Of a DNA stretch of 64,000 bases, positions 1-7,948 are shown piece by piece (the stretch's first letter is position 1; the number at the start of each line of letters is the position of its first letter). Made by a program: the position numbers and the translations under genes. The notes under the pieces are model-generated. The model searched no databases. It saw only the letters and a program-made list of their open reading frames with translations, and was not told the origin of the DNA. Origin of the DNA: Ruminococcaceae bacterium BL-6 (lineage in GTDB: Bacteria; Bacillota; Clostridia; Oscillospirales; Acutalibacteraceae); contig LR778135.1 of the NCBI GenBank assembly GCA_902810075.1, positions 434,001-498,000 on the forward strand, in the 5' to 3' direction.

Positions 1-74
1 ATTTCAGCTACTGCTTCCGGCATTATTTCGGCATGAGCCCGAACGAAATGAGGGAGAAACGGGCTGCACTCTGA
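1..74 (+). CDS. AraC-family transcriptional regulator, C-terminal end only
   Basis: Codons from position 3 to the TGA at 72-74 read FSYCFRHYFGMSPNEMREKR and a few more residues. This matches the end of the second helix-turn-helix of AraC/XylS regulators (the F-x-x-x-F-x-x-x-x-G-x-S-P pattern). The rest of the gene lies left of the window. Because a sugar transport operon follows on the same strand, it is a plausible local regulator, but that is inference from position alone. Confidence 0.75.
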   Translation, partial: FSYCFRHYFGMSPNEMREKRAAL

Positions 75-143
75 TTTTTTCCCCTGTTTCGACAAAATGA
101 AACGTTTTATATTAATGGAATAAAACCATGAAAATAATACGGC

Positions 144-190
144 TGAAAAGATCCGCCCTTTTGCAAACTGCAAAAGGGCGGATCTTTTCA
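144..190 (+). terminator. Long perfect hairpin, probable bidirectional terminator
   Basis: Two 22-base arms (144-165 and 169-190) are perfectly complementary around a 3-base loop. The right arm contains a TTTT stretch and the left arm an AAAA stretch, so the structure could stop transcription in both directions. It lies between the AraC tail and the promoter of the sugar transport operon. Confidence 0.75.
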
Positions 191-243
191 TGGGCGAAAA
201 ACGCTGATAACAGTGGAATATCAACTTTGTTGCGAAGAACCGC

Positions 244-272
244 TTGAAGCATCCAAAAATCGATGTTATAGT
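244..272 (+). promoter_or_regulatory. Sigma-A-like promoter of the sugar transport operon
   Basis: TTGAAG at 244-249 and TATAGT at 267-272 are separated by 17 bases. The start site would fall near 279, about 40 bases before the first gene, which has a strong AAAGGAGGAGG ribosome binding site at about 302-312. The segments TGAAACGTTTTAT (near 99) and TAAACGTTTTATTTT (near 285) resemble each other and could be operator half sites; this is tentative. Confidence 0.5.
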
Positions 273-318
273 GGAAAAGAACTATAAACGTTTTATTTTA
301 TAAAGGAGGAGGAATACA

Positions 319-942
319 ATGCGCCAGTCCCTGCAGCGGACCGGAATATGGGATGCGTACTATGAGGAGACCGACCCGGAGACCCGAAAAAAGCTGCTCT
401 CGGACGGCTGCAAAATGGAGCCGGACGACGGGCTGAACCTTCTGCGCCGCGACCTGTGGGCCCTGCGCTATACGGACCCCAAGGATGCGGGGCACCGCGT
501 GGACCGGCTGCTGTGGCAGTGCGTCAACCTGCTCTGCATTTACCGGATGGCCGGCCCGCGCTTTCTGCGGGGAAACGGAGGGAAGGAAGTGCGCGGCGCC
601 ATGCAGAGCATGGGCTTTTGTCAGGCGGAGGCCTGCGGGGAAGCGGGGCGCGGGGAGCTTTACCGCGAGTTCCGCAACGCGGCCCGGCGCTATTTTTCCG
701 TCAGCTCCAGCGGAAAGTCCTACCGGAAAAAGCTGTTCGGCATCGTGTCCATGAACAGCGGGGAATGCCGGAAAAAGCTCGCGGAGGATGCCTTTTTGCT
801 GTCGGCGGGGATCGCGGAGCGCTTCGGCCTTCGGGAGGAGCTGGAGCCTTTTTCCCGGGCGGTGAAAGACGAGTTTTTCACATTTGAACCCGACGCGCAG
901 GCGTTGTGGGACGAGTGCGCGTCGGCGCACCGAAAGAAGTAG
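319..942 (+). CDS. Uncharacterised 207-residue protein heading the sugar transport operon
   Basis: I do not recognise this protein with certainty. It starts at an ATG behind a strong ribosome binding site and ends 48 bases before the first permease gene, so it is probably co-transcribed with the ABC importer. It has no signal peptide and no obvious membrane segment. It is rich in Arg, Lys, Glu and aromatic residues and looks like a soluble, mostly helical protein; Cys residues are scattered without a clear metal-binding spacing. A role in sensing or handling the imported sugar is a guess from position only. Confidence 0.7.
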   Translation: MRQSLQRTGIWDAYYEETDPETRKKLLSDGCKMEPDDGLNLLRRDLWALRYTDPKDAGHRVDRLLWQCVNLLCIYRMAGPRFLRGNGGKEVRGAMQSMGFCQAEACGEAGRGELYREFRNAARRYFSVSSSGKSYRKKLFGIVSMNSGECRKKLAEDAFLLSAGIAERFGLREELEPFSRAVKDEFFTFEPDAQALWDECASAHRKK

Positions 943-990
943 CCGCCGGGGCAATCCGGATGGCTGTCAAGGGGAGATGCTTGTACTGTT

Positions 991-1980
991 ATGGAGAAAT
1001 TCAAGAATACGCCGGTTGTCAAGGCAATCGGCTTCAACCGTATCGTTCTGATCGGCGTCATCCTGCTGATGTATCTGATCTTTGCCGTGCTGACGCCGGT
1101 CCTGCGCGGCGGAGCGTCGTTCGTAAAATTCGAGCGGGTCCTCAGCGCGCTGAACTACGCATACTTTATCGGCTTTCTGGGGCTCGGTGTCACGTTCGTC
1201 ATCGCGACGGGGGGCATCGACTTTTCCCTAGGCCCGGTGATGTTCACGTCGGCGCTGATTTCCGGCTACTGTCTGATGCATTTTCACTGGCCGCTCTGGC
1301 TGTGCATCCTCGTCAGCCTGCTGATCGGCACGCTGTTCGGCATGCTGAACGGATATTTTGTGGCCTACCGGTTCCTTCCGTCGTTCATCACATCGATGGC
1401 GAGCATGCAGATCGCCAAGGGGGTCGGGTCGGTTTTCACGAAGACACAGTCCGTCACCTGGCCGGCCTCCGGGAATGAAAATTCCTGGTTCCGCTACCTG
1501 GTCAAATGGGGCAATATCCCGACCGGGCTGATCCTGCTGTTCCTGATCGCGGCGGTCTGCGCCGTGGTTCTGAACAAGACGAAGGCCGGGCGCTACATCC
1601 TGTGCATCGGCAGCAACAGGGAAGCGGTGCGCCTGTCCGGCGTGAACACGAAGAAATGGGAAATGCTGGCCTACATCCTGTGCGGCCTGCTGGCCGGCGC
1701 GGCGGCGATCTTCTATGTGGGCGCCTATACGACGGTACAGCCGGGCCTGGGCGACACGTTCAACAACGAAGCGATCGCAGCGTGCGTGATGGGCGGCACA
1801 TCCATGGCGGGGGGCATCGCCTCCATCCTCGGCACCATCATCGGCGCGCTGATCGTGGCGCTGATGCAGGAGGGGATCCTGGCCATGGGGTTCACGATTT
1901 CCTATCAGTATGTGCTCACGGGCATCATCGTGCTGATCGCGGTCACGGCGGATACGCTCAGCCGCAGAAAAAGAGTATAA
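991..1980 (+). CDS. Ribose/fucose-type ABC transporter permease 1
   Basis: Integral membrane subunit of an RbsC-like sugar importer, 329 residues. Multiple hydrophobic segments and the conserved family stretch around GGIDFSLG (near residue 74) are visible. The C-terminal half carries the Gly-rich GGTSMAGG motif, which recurs as GGTSMTGG in the second permease of this operon. The ATG at 991 has an AAGGGGAG ribosome binding site about 12 bases upstream. Only 15 bases separate it from the ATPase gene. With permease 2 it probably forms a heterodimeric channel; many ribose-type systems use a homodimer, so two different permeases is a notable variation. The substrate is inferred as L-fucose or a related deoxysugar from the downstream fuc genes. 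Confidence 0.9.
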   Translation: MEKFKNTPVVKAIGFNRIVLIGVILLMYLIFAVLTPVLRGGASFVKFERVLSALNYAYFIGFLGLGVTFVIATGGIDFSLGPVMFTSALISGYCLMHFHWPLWLCILVSLLIGTLFGMLNGYFVAYRFLPSFITSMASMQIAKGVGSVFTKTQSVTWPASGNENSWFRYLVKWGNIPTGLILLFLIAAVCAVVLNKTKAGRYILCIGSNREAVRLSGVNTKKWEMLAYILCGLLAGAAAIFYVGAYTTVQPGLGDTFNNEAIAACVMGGTSMAGGIASILGTIIGALIVALMQEGILAMGFTISYQYVLTGIIVLIAVTADTLSRRKRV

Positions 1981-1995
1981 GGGAGGGACGCAGTC

Positions 1996-3489
1996 ATGGG
2001 TGATACGATTCTTACCATGAAAGGAATCGACAAATCGTTTCCCGGCGTCCACGCTCTGGACCACGTGGATCTCGAGATCCGCAAAGGGGAGGTTCTGGCG
2101 CTGATGGGAGAAAACGGCGCGGGGAAATCCACTTTGATGAAGGTGCTGACGGGCATTTATAAAAAAGATGCCGGAACCATTACATACGAGGGGCGCGAGG
2201 TGGAATACACCGACCCCCGCCACGCGCAGGAGGACGGCATCGTCATCGTGCATCAGGAGCTGAACATGATGGGGCACCTGACGGTGGCGCAGAATATCTT
2301 CATCGGCCGGGAGCCGCGCGCGGGGCTGTTCATCGACGACGCGAAGATGAACGCCGACGCGAAAAAGCTGTTCGCCCAGCTGAATATCGAAATCGACCCG
2401 CAGGAGACCATGAGCCGCCTGACGGTGGGCAAACAGCAGATGTGCGAGATCGCGAAGGCCATTTCGCACAAGGCGAAGATCATCATTTTCGACGAGCCCA
2501 GCGCGGCCCTGACGGATGCGGAGATCGAGCAGCTCTTCAAAATCATCCGCGGCCTGCGGGATCAGCAGCTCGGCATCGTCTATATCTCTCACCGGATGGA
2601 TGAGATCAAACAGATCACGGACCGCGTCACCGTCATGCGCGACGGCTGCTATGTGGGCACGCTGATCACCGCCGACTGCACGAAGGACGACATCATCAAC
2701 ATGATGGTCGGCCATGTGATTTACGAGGACCCCAAAACCGAAAGCCATGTCAGGCCGGATGCCCCAGTCGTGCTGAAGGTGGAGCACCTCAACGCGGGGC
2801 GCATGGTGCGGGACGTCAGCTTCGAGCTGCATCAGGGGGAAATCCTCGGCTTCTCCGGGCTGATGGGCGCCGGGCGCACCGAGACGGCCCGCGCGCTGTT
2901 CGGGGCGGACCCGAAGGAAAGCGGAGAAATCACCATCAAAGGGAAAAAGGCGGATATCCGCACACCGCAGCAGGCCGTGGCGGCAGGGCTGGGGTATTTG
3001 TCGGAGGACCGGAAGCGGTTCGGGCTTGCGCTGAAAAAAAGCGTCACCGAGAACTCCACGCTCACCTGCCTGCCGAAATACTGCAAGGGGCCGTTCCTCA
3101 ATCAAAAGGAGGAACGGAAGGTGACGAAAAAATATGTGGAGGCGCTGAATACGAAGACACCAAGCATCGACCAGCTGGTCGTCAACCTGTCCGGCGGCAA
3201 CCAGCAGAAGGTGGTCATCGGGAAATGGCTGATCGGAGATTCGGATATCCTGATCTTCGACGAGCCGACCCGGGGCATCGACGTGGGCGCAAAGCAGGAA
3301 ATTTACGAATTGATGAACCGGCTGGTGGAACAGGGGAAGTCCATCATCATGATCTCTTCCGAAATGACGGAGATCCTGCGCATGAGCGACCGCATCATCG
3401 TGATGTGCGAGGGCAGGATCACCGGGGAGCTCGGGATAGAGGAAGCAACACAGGCAAGGATCATGCACTTTGCCACGCTGCGCAGTTAA
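1996..3489 (+). CDS. Sugar ABC transporter, double ATP-binding subunit (RbsA/MglA type)
   Basis: Cytoplasmic ATPase of 497 residues with two nucleotide-binding domains in tandem, as in RbsA, MglA and AraG. The first domain has a full Walker A, GENGAGKST, at residues 38-46, and the Walker B/DEPSAAL region near 165. The second has the degenerate GLMGAGRTE loop usual for this family and a strong LSGGNQQK signature near 398. It drives uptake through the two flanking permeases. The start has GGGAGG 12 bases upstream; the stop is 16 bases before the second permease. Confidence 0.95.
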   Translation: MGDTILTMKGIDKSFPGVHALDHVDLEIRKGEVLALMGENGAGKSTLMKVLTGIYKKDAGTITYEGREVEYTDPRHAQEDGIVIVHQELNMMGHLTVAQNIFIGREPRAGLFIDDAKMNADAKKLFAQLNIEIDPQETMSRLTVGKQQMCEIAKAISHKAKIIIFDEPSAALTDAEIEQLFKIIRGLRDQQLGIVYISHRMDEIKQITDRVTVMRDGCYVGTLITADCTKDDIINMMVGHVIYEDPKTESHVRPDAPVVLKVEHLNAGRMVRDVSFELHQGEILGFSGLMGAGRTETARALFGADPKESGEITIKGKKADIRTPQQAVAAGLGYLSEDRKRFGLALKKSVTENSTLTCLPKYCKGPFLNQKEERKVTKKYVEALNTKTPSIDQLVVNLSGGNQQKVVIGKWLIGDSDILIFDEPTRGIDVGAKQEIYELMNRLVEQGKSIIMISSEMTEILRMSDRIIVMCEGRITGELGIEEATQARIMHFATLRS

Positions 3490-3505
3490 AGGGAGGAATG
3501 GATCA

Positions 3506-4498
3506 ATGGAAAAAAAGAAAACGGAAACGCACCGCCCCCTTCTCCGTACCTTTGGCGCGCAGCAGGTCATCGTCATCGGCGTCATCGTGGTGCTGTTTCT
3601 CTTTTTCAGCGTTGCCAGCGCATCCTTTCGCAGGTATACCACCGTGGTCACGCTGTGCAACTACATGTACTATATTCTTCTGATGGCCATCGGCGTCACG
3701 TTCCCGCTCATCACGGGCGGCGTGGATCTGTCCATCGGCACGGGGATCATCTGCTACTCGATCGTCGGCAGCTATATGATCAGCCAGAAGGGCATGCCGG
3801 TCCTCGGGGGAATGCTGGTCGCGCTGCTGCTGGCGCTGATCATCGGCTTTGTCAACGGCATCATCATCGCAAAGCTGGACCTTCCACCGTTCATCACGAC
3901 GCTTTGCACGATGATGATCGCGCGCGGCCTGGGGTCCATCCTGACGGGCGGCCTCAGCGGCGTCTGGCCGATGGCGGGCAGCCCGGGCGGCTGGTGCCGC
4001 AGCGTCTTTAAAATCACCGTCGGGGGCCGGGTCATTCCCATCGGTATGATCTGGATGATCCTTCTGGTCGTCATCATGTCCATCGTCCTTCGAAAGACGC
4101 GGATCGGCCGCTACATCATCGCGATCGGGAGCAACAAAGAGGCCCTGCGGCTTTCCGGCGTCAACGTCGTGAAATGGCAGGTGGCCGCCTATCTGATCTC
4201 CGGGCTTTTCGCCGGGCTTTCGGCCATCTCCTACGCCTGCACGTTCACGAACATCACGCCCGGCACGGGAGCCGGCCTGGAGCTGGATGCGATCGGCGGG
4301 GCCATTATCGGCGGAACCTCCATGACGGGCGGCTCGGGCTCCATCTTCGGCACGTTCCTCGGCGTGCTTGTCATCTCCCTGCTGAAGACGGGCCTTCCCT
4401 ATATCGGGCTGCAGGCCAACTGGCAGCAGATCATCACCGGCATGGTCCTGATCGGCGCCGTCGCCATCGACATGGCGAAGCGCCATCGGGCGGAATGA
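3506..4498 (+). CDS. Ribose/fucose-type ABC transporter permease 2
   Basis: Second integral membrane permease, 330 residues, RbsC-like. GGVDLSIG near residue 75 and GGTSMTGG near residue 270 are family motifs. I chose the ATG at 3506 because AAAGGGAGG lies 9 bases upstream; an in-frame ATG at 3470 would overlap the ATPase gene and has no ribosome binding site. The N-terminus is basic (EKKKTETHR), consistent with the cytoplasmic side. It differs clearly from permease 1, so the pair is not a recent duplication. Confidence 0.9.
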   Translation: MEKKKTETHRPLLRTFGAQQVIVIGVIVVLFLFFSVASASFRRYTTVVTLCNYMYYILLMAIGVTFPLITGGVDLSIGTGIICYSIVGSYMISQKGMPVLGGMLVALLLALIIGFVNGIIIAKLDLPPFITTLCTMMIARGLGSILTGGLSGVWPMAGSPGGWCRSVFKITVGGRVIPIGMIWMILLVVIMSIVLRKTRIGRYIIAIGSNKEALRLSGVNVVKWQVAAYLISGLFAGLSAISYACTFTNITPGTGAGLELDAIGGAIIGGTSMTGGSGSIFGTFLGVLVISLLKTGLPYIGLQANWQQIITGMVLIGAVAIDMAKRHRAE

Positions 4499-4578
4499 AG
4501 TTATCGGAACTACGCCGCGGGTCTTGTCTGCTTCGAAAAGGCCCGGGTGTATTCAATTAAAAACGGGAGGAAACACAC

Positions 4579-5715
4579 ATGAAAAAAGCCATCGCAATTC
4601 TTTTGTCCATGGTCATGGCGCTGTCCGCCACTGCCTGCGGCGGAAACGGCACGACCGCTTCTTCTGCCGGCGGCGCGTCGGCGGCCCCTGCGGGGAGCGG
4701 AGAGAAATCGTATCATTTCGAGATCGTCTCCAAAGGGTTCCAGTCCACCTATTGGCAGGCGGTTTACAAGGGCTCTCAGGAGGAGCTGAAAAAACTGAAC
4801 AGCGAGGCCGGGTATGAGAAATATACCATGAATTTCGTCGGCCCCGACTCCGAATCCGACGTCGCGGTGCAGGTGCAGGAATTCACCTCCGCCCTGAACG
4901 CGAAGCCCAGCGCGATCGGCCTTGCCGCTTTGGATGTCGACGCCCTGCTGGATTCCATCAAGGGCGCGCAGAGCGCGAAGATCCCGATCATCGGCTTTGA
5001 CTCCGGCGTGCCGAACGCTCCGGAAGGCTCCGTTCTGGCGAACGCTTCCACGGACAATTACGCGGCCGGCAAGGTTGCCGCCGACGGCATGTACGATAAG
5101 ATCAAGGGCCGTCTGCAAAAGGGGAAGAAGGTCCGTATCGGCGAAGTGAACCAGGATGCCACGTCCGAATCCATCACGAACCGCGGCCTCGGCTTTATCG
5201 ACGAGATGATCGACAAGCTGACCGCCGACGGCTATAAGGTGTTCGTCACCGGGAATCAGAAGTATGTGGGCGACTCCAAGGGCAGCACCGGCACGGAAGC
5301 CAACGCCGACGTCATCCTCGAGGTTCGCGTTCCCTCGCAGACCACCACCGAGCTGTGCGCCACAGAGGCCGGCGTGATCCTGAACGAGGCCGACACGATC
5401 GCGATCTTCGGCTCCAACCAGGTTGCCGCCGAGGGCATCATCACCGCGAACGGGACGCTTCAGGTCTGCGGCACCGGCGACGACCAGATCATCGCCGTCG
5501 GGTTCGATTCCGGCTCCGTGATCAAGGGGGCCGTAAAGGGCAACACGATGTACGGCGCCGTCACGCAGGCCCCGGTCACGATCGGCTCCGTCCTGATCGA
5601 CCTTCTGGCCTCCGCCGCCGCGGGAGAGGAAGTCAAAGACAAGGATACCGGCTGCGCTTTCTATACCTCCGCGAACATCGACAACCAGGAAATCGCGCAG
5701 AACCTGTACGACTGA
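4579..5715 (+). CDS. Sugar-binding lipoprotein of the ABC importer
   Basis: Extracytoplasmic substrate-binding protein of 378 residues. The N-terminus is a lipoprotein signal (MKKAIAILLSM, lipobox SATAC with the lipidated Cys at residue 20), followed by a Ser/Ala/Gly-rich linker. The body is a periplasmic-binding-protein fold of the ribose/xylose class, with alternating segments such as AIGLAALDVDALL and IPIIGFDSG. GGGAGGAAA precedes the ATG. It is the last gene of the importer operon and is followed by a terminator-like hairpin. The ligand, probably L-fucose or a related sugar, is inferred from the neighbouring catabolic operon. Confidence 0.93.
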   Translation: MKKAIAILLSMVMALSATACGGNGTTASSAGGASAAPAGSGEKSYHFEIVSKGFQSTYWQAVYKGSQEELKKLNSEAGYEKYTMNFVGPDSESDVAVQVQEFTSALNAKPSAIGLAALDVDALLDSIKGAQSAKIPIIGFDSGVPNAPEGSVLANASTDNYAAGKVAADGMYDKIKGRLQKGKKVRIGEVNQDATSESITNRGLGFIDEMIDKLTADGYKVFVTGNQKYVGDSKGSTGTEANADVILEVRVPSQTTTELCATEAGVILNEADTIAIFGSNQVAAEGIITANGTLQVCGTGDDQIIAVGFDSGSVIKGAVKGNTMYGAVTQAPVTIGSVLIDLLASAAAGEEVKDKDTGCAFYTSANIDNQEIAQNLYD

Positions 5716-5751
5716 TCTTTCCTTCCATAAACACGACCGAAACAGCAGAAA

Positions 5752-5792
5752 GAAAGCCGTTGGGCGCCCGATACCGGTACCCAGCGGTTTTC
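5752..5792 (+). terminator. Terminator between the importer operon and the convergent araC gene
   Basis: The arms GAAAGCCGTTGGG (5752-5764) and CCCAGCGGTTTTC (5780-5792) pair with two G-U wobbles. The structure lies between the stop of the binding-protein gene and the stop of the convergent AraC gene, so it may serve both. Confidence 0.6.
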
Positions 5793-5823
5793 TGGCCGCA
5801 CGGATGAAAACAGGGGAAAACGC

Positions 5824-6678
5824 TCAGCTTTGGCGCTGCTTTCGGAACTGCCCCGCCGAACACCCCTTGTAGTGGCGGAACAGCCGGATAAAATAGCTCA
5901 GATCGTTGAAGCCGCACGACAGGGCGATATCGGTCACGCTGTCCTGGGTGGCGCAGAGCAGCTCCGCCGCACATTCGACGCGGTAATAATTCAGGTAGTC
6001 GATCGGGGTGCGGCCGGTCACCTGCCGGAACACGCGGCAGAAATACTGCGGCGCCAGCCCGGCCTCGGCGGCGAGCTGATCCAGCGTCAGCGGCGCGGAG
6101 TAATCCCTGCGGATCCGCAGCAGAACCTTTTTGATCTGCAGCGCGCGGCTGCTGCCGCGCCGGTCCTTTTCCGCGGGCTTTGTGTACAGGTGCTGCTGCA
6201 GCACGGTGCCGATGAACTGCCACAGCAGGCCGGTCGTCAGGAACTCGTAGCCGGGCTGCTCCTTTTCCATCGCTTCAAACAGCCGGTTCACGATGCGCCC
6301 CGCCCCGCTGTCCGCGGGGAAGCAGGTCTGGATATGTGCCCCGGGGCCCAGCGCCTCCGAGTACCGCTCCCGGCAGATGGTGCTGTCCCGCAGAAAGCGG
6401 TCCATATCGAACACGATGCATTCATAGATGCAGTCGTGCGGCGTTCCGCCGTGGATCGCCCCTTCCGGAAGAAAAGCCGATTCCCCGGCGTGCAGCTCCA
6501 GGTTTTCCCCATCCAGCGAAAGCGAGAATTCCCCCTGCAAAACCAGGATCAGCTCGCATTCCATATGCCAGTGGAAGGGCATCTCATAGCGCGGATGCGA
6601 GGCATCCACATAATAAAGCTCGATCGGAAAATCGAACGTGCCGCGGACGGCCCGTTCGTGACAGGCGAGATAGCGCAT
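5824..6678 (-). CDS. AraC-family regulator of the fuc operon (cupin + double HTH)
   Basis: A 284-residue regulator. Residues 1-150 look like a sugar-sensing cupin domain (FHWHMECELILVLQGEFS). The C-terminal ~100 residues carry two helix-turn-helix motifs (LTLDQLAAEAGLAPQYFCRVF and the segment around DIALSCGFNDLSYF). The start is the ATG at 6678, with GGAGG 5 bases upstream; an open frame continues further upstream but has no start signal. The gene is divergent from fucA with about 115 bases between them, the usual place for an AraC-type activator of the adjacent catabolic operon. The ligand is probably the incoming sugar or an intermediate (inference). Confidence 0.9.
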   Translation of the reverse strand: MRYLACHERAVRGTFDFPIELYYVDASHPRYEMPFHWHMECELILVLQGEFSLSLDGENLELHAGESAFLPEGAIHGGTPHDCIYECIVFDMDRFLRDSTICRERYSEALGPGAHIQTCFPADSGAGRIVNRLFEAMEKEQPGYEFLTTGLLWQFIGTVLQQHLYTKPAEKDRRGSSRALQIKKVLLRIRRDYSAPLTLDQLAAEAGLAPQYFCRVFRQVTGRTPIDYLNYYRVECAAELLCATQDSVTDIALSCGFNDLSYFIRLFRHYKGCSAGQFRKQRQS

Positions 6679-6717
6679 GGCCGCCTCCAAAAAGTGAATA
6701 TTGTCCTGTTTTTTCTT

Positions 6718-6756
6718 ATTATATGCCGAGCGGAGCGGAAATTGCAACAGTATAAT
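6718..6756. promoter_or_regulatory. Divergent araC / fucA promoter region
   Basis: Plus strand: TATAAT at 6751-6756, with only a poor -35 (GAGCGG, 6728-6733) at 17-base spacing, as expected for an activator-dependent promoter. Minus strand: the palindromic TTGCAA at 6742-6747 could be a -35, with ATTATA read in reverse (TATAAT) at 6718-6723 and an 18-base spacer, serving araC. The two promoters overlap, so one bound regulator could control both. Confidence 0.5.
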
Positions 6757-6792
6757 ACAAATAGAAGCAGTCAGGAAAGGAAGGAGAATTTC

Positions 6793-7500
6793 ATGGATAT
6801 TCAATTGATCAAAGATCAGATCTGCGATGTCTGCCACAAGATGTGGCAGCTCGGATGGGTTGCTGCGAACGACGGAAACGTGTCGGCCCGCCTGGAGGAT
6901 GGAACGTTTCTGGCGACGCCCACCGGCATGAGCAAGAGCTTCATCACGCCGGATAAGCTTTTGCGCATCGACGGGAAAGGCAAGGTGCTGGAGGCGGCGG
7001 AGGGCCTGCGCCCCTCCAGCGAGATCAAGATGCATCTGCGCTGCTATGAGAAGCGCCCGGATGTGAACAGCGTCATCCACGCCCATCCCCCCGGCGCGAC
7101 CGGCTTTGCCGTGGCGCACCGCCCGATGGACATGTACAACATGATCGAGGATGTCGCGTCCATCGGCGCGGTGCCGCTCACCCCCTACGGCACGCCCAGC
7201 ACCGTCGAGGTGCCCGACGCCATCGAGCCGTATCTGGCCGAGCACGACGTGATGCTTCTGGAAAATCACGGCGCGCTTACGGTCGGCAGCGACGTCATCA
7301 CGGCGTACTACCGCATGGAAAGCCTGGAGCTGTGGGCCAAGATCACCATCAACGCGATCATCCTGGGCGGCAGCTACGACATCGACCGGAAGAACATCGA
7401 CAAGCTCATCGGCCTGCGCGGCTATTACCGTGTGACCGGAAAACATCCGGGCTACAAGAAATTCCCGCGCAAAAACGAGGGCGAACCCACCGACCGGTAA
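6793..7500 (+). CDS. fucA: L-fuculose-phosphate aldolase (class II)
   Basis: Zinc-dependent aldolase of 235 residues that would cleave L-fuculose 1-phosphate to dihydroxyacetone phosphate and L-lactaldehyde. The zinc ligands and catalytic acid of the AraD/FucA family are visible: Glu77, His96 and His98 in HAHPPG, and His159 in ENHG. The start is the ATG at 6793 behind GGAAAGGAAGGAG. It is the first gene of a tightly spaced fuc operon. By sequence alone a rhamnulose- or ribulose-phosphate aldolase is possible; the neighbouring FucI and FucU support fuculose phosphate. Confidence 0.88.
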   Translation: MDIQLIKDQICDVCHKMWQLGWVAANDGNVSARLEDGTFLATPTGMSKSFITPDKLLRIDGKGKVLEAAEGLRPSSEIKMHLRCYEKRPDVNSVIHAHPPGATGFAVAHRPMDMYNMIEDVASIGAVPLTPYGTPSTVEVPDAIEPYLAEHDVMLLENHGALTVGSDVITAYYRMESLELWAKITINAIILGGSYDIDRKNIDKLIGLRGYYRVTGKHPGYKKFPRKNEGEPTDR

Positions 7501-7513
7501 GGAGGAGTCAAAT

Positions 7514-7948
7514 ATGCTGAAAAACATCCCCGCGATCCTCAGCCCCGAGCTGCTGAAGGTTCTGTGCGAAATGGGACACGGCGACGAGATCGTGCTGGCG
7601 GACGGAAACTTTCCGGCCGAAAGCGTGGGAAAGGACGCGGTCGTCATCCGCGCGGACGGCCACGGCGTAAACGAGCTGCTGGATGCGGTGCTGACGCTGA
7701 TGCCGCTGGACCGGTACACCGAAAAGCCGGTCGCGCTGATGAGCGTTGTGCCGGGCGACCCCGTGGTGCCCACCATCTGGGACGACTATAAGGCGACGAT
7801 CGCAAAACGCGGAGGCGACCCCGCGGCAATTGAAATGACGGAACGCTTCGCCTTTTATGAGCGCGCCAAAAAAGCATATGCCATCGTGGCAACGGGCGAA
7901 ACCGCCATTTACGCCAACGTCCTGCTGAAAAAGGGCGTTGTGGAATGA
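7514..7948 (+). CDS. fucU: L-fucose mutarotase (RbsD/FucU family)
   Basis: A 144-residue RbsD/FucU protein that interconverts the alpha and beta anomers of L-fucose before isomerisation. The family's catalytic His is His22 in EMGHGDEIV, followed by the conserved LADGNFPA. The C-terminal ERAKKAYAIV-ATGE stretch is also typical. It starts 13 bases after fucA, with an AAGGAGG ribosome binding site inside the gap, and its stop overlaps the kinase start (ATGA, 7945-7948), so translation is probably coupled. Confidence 0.9.
   Translation: MLKNIPAILSPELLKVLCEMGHGDEIVLADGNFPAESVGKDAVVIRADGHGVNELLDAVLTLMPLDRYTEKPVALMSVVPGDPVVPTIWDDYKATIAKRGGDPAAIEMTERFAFYERAKKAYAIVATGETAIYANVLLKKGVVE

Noticed and set aside
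1228..3660. An 810-codon open frame on the minus strand opposite the sugar ABC genes
   Set aside because: It mirrors the codon structure of the real permease and ATPase genes, is very rich in His, Arg, Asp and Gln, has no ribosome binding site and no family features.
5830..6792. A long plus-strand frame in front of and continuous with fucA, opposite the AraC gene
   Set aside because: FucA has its own start and ribosome binding site at 6793 and normal length; the upstream part is the antisense of the AraC gene.
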